Positions 1 to 6,223 of a stretch of 64,000 nucleotides of DNA are shown piece by piece. The notes below the pieces were generated by a model. The model ran no database searches. It had not been told where the DNA came from and saw only the letters and a program-made list of their open reading frames with translations. Each line of letters begins with the position of its first letter. The first letter of the stretch is position 1. The stretch is from assembly GCA_003134655.1 (NCBI GenBank), contig PLBY01000161.1, forward strand, positions 230,900 to 294,899, in the 5' to 3' direction. This stretch comes from Acidobacteriaceae bacterium (lineage in GTDB: Bacteria > Acidobacteriota > Terriglobia > Terriglobales > Acidobacteriaceae). Made by a program: the position numbers and the translations under genes.

Positions 1-317
1 CAGAACAGCAGATTGTTGATCCAGGAAACGAAAGGGGACGCAGCCAGGTCGTTATAGACGCTCAGAGTTTGCGCAATCAGCCACACGGAGTAGGCGACTG
101 CGGTCAGACGCCAGAAGGACCTTGCCAGTCCCTCGGAACGGAGGCTGGCTTGCACCGCCGCGTAGATCATCACGACGCCCAAGGTCCACTGCATCATGTC
201 CGACAGAAGACCCCCGGGAGGCTTAGTTCCCAAGGCCGCGACCACACCGGCGTGCGCCAGCCACAACAGGCCGGCGACGATCACGATTGTGCGCGTGCGT
301 GACGATGCAGTCTTCAT
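1..317 (-). CDS. Membrane protein N-terminus, probable sensor (partial)
   Basis: Reading the minus strand from the ATG at 317 gives an open frame of about 105 residues that runs off the window edge without a stop. It starts MKTASSRTRTIVIVAG and has three hydrophobic stretches (about residues 10-30, 40-60 and 75-92) separated by short polar loops, with a FWRLTAVAYSVWLIAQ segment in the third. This layout resembles the multi-pass N-terminal domains of acidobacterial sensor kinases and diguanylate cyclases. The output domain lies outside the window, so the function is inference only. Confidence 0.55.
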   Translation of the reverse strand, partial: MKTASSRTRTIVIVAGLLWLAHAGVVAALGTKPPGGLLSDMMQWTLGVVMIYAAVQASLRSEGLARSFWRLTAVAYSVWLIAQTLSVYNDLAASPFVSWINNLLF

Positions 318-425
318 GAGCAGCAATTATGTTTAAAGACTAATGTCGCGGGGAGAGGGAAACCGGAATGCGTAAAGACTCGGCTACCTGCCAGCCTCTG
401 AACGGCACACTTCGACTCAGACCCT

Positions 426-462
426 AAGACCCACCAGTATCCCGCATGGCGTGGGTCTTTTC
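426..462. terminator. Hairpin between the partial membrane gene and the MarR gene
   Basis: A 9-bp perfect stem (AAGACCCAC at 426-434 and GTGGGTCTT at 451-459) has a 16-nt loop and a short T run on the plus strand. It sits just downstream of the minus-strand MarR stop. On that strand the run after the stem is weak (TTAGGG), so it may terminate or attenuate marR transcription only poorly. Confidence 0.35.
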
Positions 463-506
463 ATCTGACCATAGTACCCCCCGGGGTGATTACCTGCGAA
501 CGGAAA

Positions 507-959
507 TCAGCGCCAGCGTTCGAGCAACCTTTTGAGGATTTCCACAGCCTGGCCAAGAGTCGCGAGTTCCTCGGGAGCGAGCGTATCGAGATGGGCGGCG
601 AGGTCGGCGATCCGCAGTTGGCGTCCTTTCTGCAGCAGACGTTTGCCTTTGGCAGTTGCGCGAATGCGCATCCGGCGGGCGTCGCGGGAATCCATGGTGA
701 TTTTGACCAGGCGTCCGCGGACCAGGCCGGCCACGATGCGGCTCATGGTAGGGGGCTTAACTTGTTCGGCAGCGGCGAGTTCGCCCAGAGTCTTGGGACC
801 GCCGAAAACCAGCACAGAGAGCGCCGATAGGCGTGCCGGACCTTCGCCCGTCTTGATGTCCTGCTTGCGCACGCGGCGCAGCAGGTGGATGGCGGCGGAA
901 TGCAGGCCGTCGGCAACCGCGAAGACCTCGGGAGGTGGAGAGGATTCTGGCTCGTTCAC
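507..959 (-). CDS. MarR family transcriptional regulator
   Basis: This 150-residue protein has the size and layout of a MarR dimeric winged-helix repressor. Residues 56-84 (KTLGELAAAEQVKPPTMSRI onward) form the helix-turn-helix, with PPTMSRIVAGL as the recognition helix. Residues 90-105 (DSRDARRMRIRATAKG) form the wing with the usual DxRxxR signature. Flanking helices at 14-50 and 115-150 would make the dimer interface. The GTG start at 959 is preceded by AGGAGAA. The gene is divergent from a VOC-family gene, and the 50-base gap between their starts holds a perfect palindrome suited to such a regulator, so autoregulation and control of the neighbour are likely. The ligand is unknown. Confidence 0.9.
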   Translation of the reverse strand: MNEPESSPPPEVFAVADGLHSAAIHLLRRVRKQDIKTGEGPARLSALSVLVFGGPKTLGELAAAEQVKPPTMSRIVAGLVRGRLVKITMDSRDARRMRIRATAKGKRLLQKGRQLRIADLAAHLDTLAPEELATLGQAVEILKRLLERWR

Positions 960-1009
960 CTAGTTCTCCTGCTCGTCGTCAGATTTCGCTTGACGAATCG
1001 AATGCAATA

Positions 1010-1028
1010 TAGTTAGCTATGCTAACTA
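1010..1028. promoter_or_regulatory. Palindromic operator, probable MarR binding site
   Basis: TAGTTAGC (1010-1017) and GCTAACTA (1021-1028) form a perfect 8-bp inverted repeat around TAT. It lies between the divergent marR-like and VOC genes, where a shared promoter must sit; a TTGACG hexamer at 990-995 is a candidate -35 for the VOC gene. The size and symmetry fit MarR-family operators. That it is bound by the adjacent regulator is inference. Confidence 0.75.
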
Positions 1029-1051
1029 ATATCACTTGGGAGGTCAAGGAC

Positions 1052-1444
1052 GTGAATACGGCCGCGACGGGAATCGGAATTTCGCGAATCGGGCAGATCG
1101 CCATCAACGCGCACGATGTGGAGCGTGCGGCCGCCTTCTATCAGGATGCGCTCGGTTTGAAGTTGTTGTTCAGGGCGGGGCCGCGACTCGCATTCTTCGA
1201 CTGCGGCGGGGTGCGCCTGATGCTGACCTTGCCGGAGAAACCGGAGTTCGATCATCCCAGCTCGATTCTGTATTTCGCTGTGCCCGACATTCAGGCGGCG
1301 TACGCGGCGATGAAAACGAAGGGCGTGCACTTTGAGGACGAGCCGCATATGATCGCGAAAATGCCCGATCACGATTTGTGGATGGTCTTCTTCCGTGACT
1401 CGGAGGGGAATCTGATGGGATTGATGAGCGAGGTGCGGAGCTAG
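1052..1444 (+). CDS. VOC (glyoxalase/bleomycin-resistance fold) family protein
   Basis: The 130-residue product has one vicinal oxygen chelate domain: IGQIAINAHDVERAAAFYQD opens the first beta-alpha-beta unit, FFDCGGVRLML gives the central strands, and DHDLWMVFFRDSEGNLMGLM closes with the conserved GN(L)xGLM motif and a late acidic residue. I chose the GTG at 1052 because GGGAGG lies 8 bases upstream. The alternative in-frame ATG at 1019 sits inside the MarR operator and would make translation start within it. The substrate cannot be told; divergence from a MarR gene suggests an inducible detoxification or dioxygenase role. Confidence 0.85.
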   Translation: MNTAATGIGISRIGQIAINAHDVERAAAFYQDALGLKLLFRAGPRLAFFDCGGVRLMLTLPEKPEFDHPSSILYFAVPDIQAAYAAMKTKGVHFEDEPHMIAKMPDHDLWMVFFRDSEGNLMGLMSEVRS

Positions 1445-1478
1445 GCTTCCGGCTTCCGGTGTTCGGCTTCCGGAAGCG
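1444..1478. repeat. GCTTCCGG short tandem array
   Basis: Three near-copies of GGCTTCCGG, the last followed by its inverse (GGAAGC), fill the gap between two genes. The same unit recurs at 32,464, 35,816, 36,384 and inside a gene at 47,222. Confidence 0.8.
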
Positions 1479-1492
1479 GAGGGAGGAGTCTC

Positions 1493-1954
1493 ATGGAATC
1501 GGAACGATCGCCCTCTTTCGGCTGGCCTTGGTTTGCGCTGACCGTCGCTTTCGCGCTGCACGTTGTCGACGAGGCCGCCACTGGATTTCTCGCCGTCTAC
1601 AACCCTACGGTGACAATCCTGCGCTCGCGCTGGGGATGGTTCCCCATGCCGACGTTTGAGTTTCGCGAGTGGCTGGTGGGTCTGATCGTGGCGGTGGTGA
1701 TTTGTTTTGCGCTCACGCCGCTGGCCGCGCAGGGCGTGCGGTGGATGCGTCCCCTGGCTTGGTTTTATGCCGTGATCCATGTGCTCAATGCGATGGGACA
1801 CACATTGGGAACGATTCTGGGGCGCACGGTGGCGTCGGTAACGTTTCCGCGTCCCGCGCCGGGTTTCTATTCCTCGCCACTTCTGTTCATCGCGTCAGTC
1901 TGGCTGATGGTGCGCCTGCGGCAGACTGCGTCCACACATGATTTGTCCTCCTGA
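1493..1954 (+). CDS. HXXEE-like four-helix membrane protein
   Basis: The 153-residue product has about four predicted membrane segments (residues 12-32, 58-80, 92-110, 128-146). The first carries HVVDEA, close to the HxxEE motif that names a family of small membrane proteins of unknown function, and the third region carries HVLNAMGH, where that family keeps conserved histidines. A strong Shine-Dalgarno (GGAGGGAGGAG) lies directly before the ATG. It follows the VOC gene by 48 bases in the same direction and may be cotranscribed with it. The role is unknown; the family assignment is by motif only. Confidence 0.65.
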   Translation: MESERSPSFGWPWFALTVAFALHVVDEAATGFLAVYNPTVTILRSRWGWFPMPTFEFREWLVGLIVAVVICFALTPLAAQGVRWMRPLAWFYAVIHVLNAMGHTLGTILGRTVASVTFPRPAPGFYSSPLLFIASVWLMVRLRQTASTHDLSS

Positions 1955-2042
1955 GCGAAGCAATCTTGCTCTGGAGTACCTGCTCATGCCGGACACCGCC
2001 GTGCTGACCCTGATATCATCGCTGACGGAGTGATTTGGCACC

Positions 2043-2342
2043 ATGGAATACCTCGACGACGAAGATTTTGAAGACGACGAGATACCAGTTCTTTCTGCGC
2101 GAGGAACAGGAGAAGGCATCATGGAAGAAGGTTCGCATACCGGTTCAGGCGCCTCGCGCCGCAATGAAGATATCGCACTCGATCTCATGAAGTTCATCGC
2201 CATGACCACGGGGTACGGGCGAACCACGTCGTCGGGCGTGGGATTTCAAGGCACCGGCTCGGCGGCCAAGCCCGAAGACTACGCCGATCATCTGCTTGAG
2301 TTGTACGGCAAGTGTTTGGGTGCGGTGGCTGCGACGAAGTAG
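2043..2342 (+). CDS. Conserved hypothetical protein, acidic N-terminus
   Basis: The 99-residue soluble protein begins with an acidic stretch (MEYLDDEDFEDDEIPVLSAR). A Gly/Ser/Thr linker and two likely helices follow (residues 40-56, NEDIALDLMKFIAMT; and 78-96, DYADHLLELYGKCLGAV). I recognise no domain. There is no signal peptide or membrane segment, and base composition matches the neighbours. Codon usage and a clean start after a 90-base gap favour a real gene. The ATG is preceded only by a weak purine stretch, so an internal start at the second methionine (residue 27) is possible. Confidence 0.6.
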   Translation: MEYLDDEDFEDDEIPVLSARGTGEGIMEEGSHTGSGASRRNEDIALDLMKFIAMTTGYGRTTSSGVGFQGTGSAAKPEDYADHLLELYGKCLGAVAATK

Positions 2343-2422
2343 CGTTACCGAGTGCCGCGATACACGCCGTGCTTGCGCAGACACGCCATTGCCATGCTGT
2401 CGGCCCTGTGCCTGCCTCGCGA

Positions 2423-4594
2423 TTACTTGTACTGAATCCCTAACTGATCAAACAAAAAGCTGAATACGTCCGTGTCCTGCTCGATCTGTTCGTCGAGGGA
2501 CGCGCCGATCAACCCATGGCCGGCGCTCGAACTGGTGCGCAGCAGGAGCGGACGGCCGGAAGTGTCGTCTGCCTGCAGAAGCGCGATCATTTTGCGCGAC
2601 TGCATGGGATTGACGCGATGATCGTTTTCTCCGGTGGGCATCAGAATCGCAGGATACGCCGTGCCCGCTTTCACGTGATGGTAGGGCGAGTAGGCGTGCA
2701 GCGCCTTGAACTGGTCGAGATCTTTCACGGTGCCGAACTCCGTGACGTTGAAGGTGCCGTTGGGATCGAGTTCGACGCGCAGCATATCGTAGATGCCGAC
2801 GTGGGAGACCACGGCGCGGAACAGGTCTGGACGCTGGGTGAAGGCTGCGCCCATCAACAGGCCTCCGTTGCTGCCGCCCATGATCGCGAGGTGGGCCGGG
2901 GAGGTGTAGTTCTGATCGATTAGATATTGAGCGCAGGCCAGAAAGTCGTCGAAGACATTCTGCTTGTGCGTGAGATTGCCGGCCGCATGCCACTCTTCGC
3001 CGTATTCGGCGCCGCCGCGCAAATTGGCTTCCACGAAAATCCCGCCTTGGTCCAGCCACAGGCGTGCGAACCGTCCCTGAAAGGATGGCTTCATGCTGAT
3101 GCTGTAGCCGCCGTACCCGGTGAGCAGCGTGGGACGCGTGCCATCGAGCTTCGTCCCTTTGAGCCGGATGATATTGAGCGGAACACGGGTGCCGTCTTTC
3201 GACGTGGCGAATTCGCGAACCACTTCCGCGTCGTCGAATTTGATGGCAGAAGGCTGTGGCGTAGCGATACGAGTGGTGCTTCCGGTGGAAGCGTCGAAGC
3301 GATACAGAATCGGTGGCTGGAGAAAGGAGGAAACGTAGAAGAGCACATCGCCGCCGCCGATAGAGACGACTTGTCCGACAGCAGAAATCGGCGGCAGCAC
3401 AGGCGCGGGCAGGACCTTGCCCTGGTTGTCGAAGACTCGCAGGCGCGACGGGCCGCCCAAGATGTCGATGACGTAGAGGCGTCCCCAGCCGGGCACGAAA
3501 TTTTCGATGGAGGCACGGTCAGCTTCGTCGGCGCCGCCACCGGACTGTGGAACCACAACTTTGGCCTGGCTGAGATCGAGATGGGAAATCGGCAGCCGCA
3601 GGATCTGGCCGCGGGGCGCATGCTTGCGCGAGAGCAGGTAGAGCGCTGGGTCAGCGCCGAACTTGACCGAGACAATGCCGTCTCCGAAGCGCGTCAGCTG
3701 GGTCCAGTGGCCATCGGAATCCATGAGGTAGTGCGCGAACTGGCCGCCATCGCCATTGCCGACTGAAGCGAGCAGCCAGCGGCCGTCATCGCTGGTGTGA
3801 AGTTGGATTTCCGCGATGCGCGGGAAGTCTTTCCCGACGATGTAGGTGTCTTGCGCGGGATCGGTGCCCAATTTGTGAAAGTACACCTGCTGGAAAAAGT
3901 TGGCGTCTTCGGGCGGCCGCTCGTTGCCTTGCGGGTAGCGCGTGTAGTAGAAGCCAGAGCTGTCGGGCTTCCAGGCGATGCTGCCGCCGGCGGTGGCGAA
4001 GTTGACGCGGGGAACGACGTCGCGGAGTTGCTTGCCGGTAGCGACTTCGAACACGTGCGCAGCGGCGTCTTCCGAGCCGTTTTCAGAGAGCGCGGCCGCA
4101 ACGTATTTGCCGCCGAACGAGGGCACGTAGAAATCCACGGCGAGCGATCCCTTGGCGCTAGCGGAGTTGGGATCGAAGATGACGCGGGCGCTGGCCGGGT
4201 CATCGGGAGAGCGCATCAGCACCAGCAGTGGCTGCTGCAAGGGTGGCTGGCGCTTCTCAGCAAACAGCATTCCAGCGCGGAACTGCAGACCGGAATACGT
4301 CACCGAGCGGGCAGTCACGAGTTGCCGCAGGCGGTTCTTGATGTCATCGCGCGCTGGCACGTGATCGAGATAGTCGCGAGTGCGCGCGTTCTCGGCGGCG
4401 CTCCACTGTTTGACCGCGGGATCGTCCCAGTTCTCGAGCCAGCGATAGTCGTCGGTGACTTTGACGCCCTGGTAATCGTCGGTGACGGCGTGCCTGGGAG
4501 TGTCAGGCGGCTTCGGTATCGACGGACCCTGCGCGAAGGCTGACAGGGTGAACAAGCAAATGGAGAGAATCGGCAGGAGACGTTTCGCTGGCAT
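2423..4594 (-). CDS. Prolyl oligopeptidase family serine peptidase (S9A), exported
   Basis: The 723-residue product starts with a signal peptide (residues 1-21, ending SAFA-QG), so it probably acts in the periplasm on short proline-containing peptides. Residues 30-440 form the N-terminal seven-bladed propeller domain, opening with the typical DDYRWLENWDDPAVKQW motif. Residues 490-720 form the alpha/beta hydrolase domain. The nucleophile serine is in GGSNGG near residue 575, the aspartate is in GENDHRVNP near 656, and the histidine is in SAGHGL near 691. Length and all catalytic residues match intact family members. It is monocistronic, with convergent and divergent neighbours. No regulatory signal is apparent. 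Confidence 0.95.
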   Translation of the reverse strand: MPAKRLLPILSICLFTLSAFAQGPSIPKPPDTPRHAVTDDYQGVKVTDDYRWLENWDDPAVKQWSAAENARTRDYLDHVPARDDIKNRLRQLVTARSVTYSGLQFRAGMLFAEKRQPPLQQPLLVLMRSPDDPASARVIFDPNSASAKGSLAVDFYVPSFGGKYVAAALSENGSEDAAAHVFEVATGKQLRDVVPRVNFATAGGSIAWKPDSSGFYYTRYPQGNERPPEDANFFQQVYFHKLGTDPAQDTYIVGKDFPRIAEIQLHTSDDGRWLLASVGNGDGGQFAHYLMDSDGHWTQLTRFGDGIVSVKFGADPALYLLSRKHAPRGQILRLPISHLDLSQAKVVVPQSGGGADEADRASIENFVPGWGRLYVIDILGGPSRLRVFDNQGKVLPAPVLPPISAVGQVVSIGGGDVLFYVSSFLQPPILYRFDASTGSTTRIATPQPSAIKFDDAEVVREFATSKDGTRVPLNIIRLKGTKLDGTRPTLLTGYGGYSISMKPSFQGRFARLWLDQGGIFVEANLRGGAEYGEEWHAAGNLTHKQNVFDDFLACAQYLIDQNYTSPAHLAIMGGSNGGLLMGAAFTQRPDLFRAVVSHVGIYDMLRVELDPNGTFNVTEFGTVKDLDQFKALHAYSPYHHVKAGTAYPAILMPTGENDHRVNPMQSRKMIALLQADDTSGRPLLLRTSSSAGHGLIGASLDEQIEQDTDVFSFLFDQLGIQYK

Positions 4595-4682
4595 GGAGTG
4601 CCTTTCCGGCAGGGGTGGCGGAGATTATACAACGGGAACTGCACTGCCTTGTCGCCCTGAGGCCCACGCGAATAAGGGTTAT

Positions 4683-4868
4683 GTGTGGACAGCCGCCATC
4701 GGCTGTCCGGCGAGCGAAGCTCGTCTTTCTCGCCAGGAGGGAACTCCCGACATGAAACAACTTTCTTCCATCTGCTCGATAAATCCTCAGCCTTCCGACA
4801 ACGGTAGTCCTGGAACAAATTCGCGGAGCTTCGCTCCGCGGACAGCCGAAGGCGGCTGTCCCCACATA
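4683..4868. repeat. Inverted pair of REP-like palindromes
   Basis: The 365-base gap 4595-4959 holds no gene. It contains two copies of a composite palindrome: 4683-4724 (minus orientation, GGACAGCCG...CGGCTGTCC then GCGAGCGAAGCTCG) and 4821-4868 (plus orientation, GCGGAGCTTCGCTCCGC then GGACAGCCG...CGGCTGTCC and CCCACA). Head-to-head copies with a short spacer resemble a bacterial interspersed mosaic element. Further copies lie at 45,531, 45,838 and 47,257. Confidence 0.85.
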
Positions 4869-4883
4869 GTCCCTGAGCATGCA

Positions 4884-4915
4884 AGAAAAAACCGCGCCCG
4901 GTTGGGGGCGCGGTT
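4884..4915 (-). terminator. Rho-independent terminator for the Lys-rich protein gene
   Basis: On the minus strand AACCGCGCCC (4915-4906) pairs perfectly with GGGCGCGGTT (4899-4890) across a 6-nt loop and runs into TTTTTTCTT. It lies 45 bases after the stop of the Lys-rich protein gene. Confidence 0.9.
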
Positions 4916-4959
4916 CTGAAGCATAGGGTTACGGGAGGCGCTCGCGGCTAGGTGCCGAC

Positions 4960-5355
4960 TTAACGGCGCTTCTTGCCTTTCTTCTTTGCCTTTTTCGCGG
5001 GCTTCTTCGCAGCCTTTTTCTTGGCCGGCTTTTTGGCGGCTTTCTTCTTGGCTGGTTTTTTAGGAGCCTTTTTCGCGGGTTTCTTTTTTGCAGCCGGTTT
5101 CTTCTTGGCTGGCTTTTTCGCTTTGGGCTTGCCACCGCCACCGCTCGGAGCGGGCGGCGCGGGTTTTGGCTTCGGCGGAGGAGGCGCGGGAATGGACATG
5201 GGTTCCGGCTCGATTGCTTCGGGAGCCGGCAGGCCGGATTCCTCTTCCTCTTCTTCCTCTTCGAAATCTTCTTCCAGCGACTCGCTGTAAGCGCCTGTGT
5301 CGCCGAATTCTTCTTCTTCATCGCGTGCGTAGAGAGTGGGATCGTCGAACGTCAT
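4960..5355 (-). CDS. Acidic protein with histone-H1-like Lys/Ala/Pro tail
   Basis: The 131-residue product is strongly bipolar. Residues 1-45 are acidic (a run of ten acidic residues follows SLEEDF), residues 46-75 are a Pro-rich linker, and residues 76-131 are tandem AKKP/PAKKKAA units ending in KKGKKRR. The ATG at 5355 is chosen because GGAGGAG lies 6 bases upstream; upstream in-frame sequence lacks protein-like composition. Lys/Ala/Pro tails of this type occur in eukaryotic H1 and in bacterial histone-H1-like proteins that bind DNA or RNA without sequence preference. Nucleoid binding is plausible but inferred. A perfect terminator follows the gene. Confidence 0.8.
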   Translation of the reverse strand: MTFDDPTLYARDEEEEFGDTGAYSESLEEDFEEEEEEEESGLPAPEAIEPEPMSIPAPPPPKPKPAPPAPSGGGGKPKAKKPAKKKPAAKKKPAKKAPKKPAKKKAAKKPAKKKAAKKPAKKAKKKGKKRR

Positions 5356-5709
5356 TGCTCCTCCTGTGATTCTGTGGCGGCCGGATGCGGCTGTGCGTCC
5401 TGGCTGCGGGCACGAAGAATTTAAAAGACCACCGGAACCTTCTGCTGGAACGGCGCGCAATTGTAGCACGACATTCGGTGCTGGCTGCAAGGACTCGGGA
5501 TACAAACAACGCGTCGTTTTTCGTGGGTCTCGATTCCTACTCCGCGACACCGCAACGTTCCCAAGATGTTGAGATTCCAGACCGCACGTCTTGCAGTTTG
5601 CGGGGACTGCACAGCGGGGGAAGTGGTTTTCGTGGCCTCCTTTACACACGCCCGGGGCGGATGAAAATCCCGTAAAGTGAACAAAAGATTTGAGTTGGCG
5701 GATGTTACG
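5356..5709. other. Intergenic region without a recognised gene
   Basis: I see no convincing coding frame, repeat or structured RNA in this 350-base gap. It should hold the promoter of the Lys-rich protein gene (minus strand). Confidence 0.5.
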
Positions 5710-5737
5710 AAAAGCGGGAGCCGGTGACGACTCCCGC
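5710..5737 (-). terminator. Probable terminator of the cytochrome c gene
   Basis: On the minus strand GCGGGAG (5737-5731) pairs with CTCCCGC (5720-5714) and is followed by TTTTCG. It begins 21 bases after the cytochrome c stop. The T run is short. Confidence 0.6.
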
Positions 5738-5757
5738 CCGGATTGCAGCGGTAACGA

Positions 5758-6060
5758 CTACTTCAGAGACTTAACGAAAGTGGCTACCGCCTTGGCATCG
5801 TCGGCGGAGAGGCTGGCGAGAGCCTTCTTGTGCGGCGCTTTCTTGGCATCGTCGCCCTTGGTGAGCAGGTCGGCGATTTGAGCGTCGGTCAGGGTGGTTC
5901 CCTTCAGCGCCGGGCCGACCTTGCCTTGGCCCTCGGCGCCATGGCAGCCGGCGCACTTCGCTTTGTAGGTTGCGGCGCCATCCTGCGCGAACGCAGGCAG
6001 GGCGAGAGATGCAGACAACGCGATGACGAGCAGCACGACGAGTGTGTTGGTGATTCGCAT
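5758..6060 (-). CDS. Small class-I-like cytochrome c
   Basis: The 100-residue product has a signal peptide (residues 1-25, ending LPAFA) and one haem site CAGCH at residues 36-40, so it is a periplasmic monohaem electron carrier of about 75 mature residues. The fold signature GAEGQGKVGPALKG after the haem site and the C-terminal helix DDAKAVATFVKSLK are typical of small class I cytochromes. After the initiator there is no methionine at all, so the usual Met sixth ligand is missing; His77 in KKAPHKKA is the only other candidate axial residue. No partner oxidoreductase is adjacent. The ATG is preceded by GGAGAACTC. Confidence 0.9.
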   Translation of the reverse strand: MRITNTLVVLLVIALSASLALPAFAQDGAATYKAKCAGCHGAEGQGKVGPALKGTTLTDAQIADLLTKGDDAKKAPHKKALASLSADDAKAVATFVKSLK

Positions 6061-6223
6061 GAGTTCTCCTTCGGAAGTTGGAATTTGGGGCCCGAAAGTC
6101 GAAAGAATTGTAGTCCAGCGGGAAGCAGGAGTCGATGAGTCATTCCCTGTAGAGGCATCTCGTCATCCTCATCCCTGAGGGCGGGGGCACCCCTTTCGTT
6201 TTTCTCTATGATTTAGATCAGGC

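Noticed and set aside
1019-1051. ATG 1019 as start of the VOC protein
   Set aside because: It lies inside the palindromic operator without a ribosome site; the GTG at 1052 has GGGAGG 8 bases upstream.
2927-4543. Plus-strand frames opposite the prolyl oligopeptidase
   Set aside because: Shadows of a peptidase with full catalytic triad; no independent start signals.
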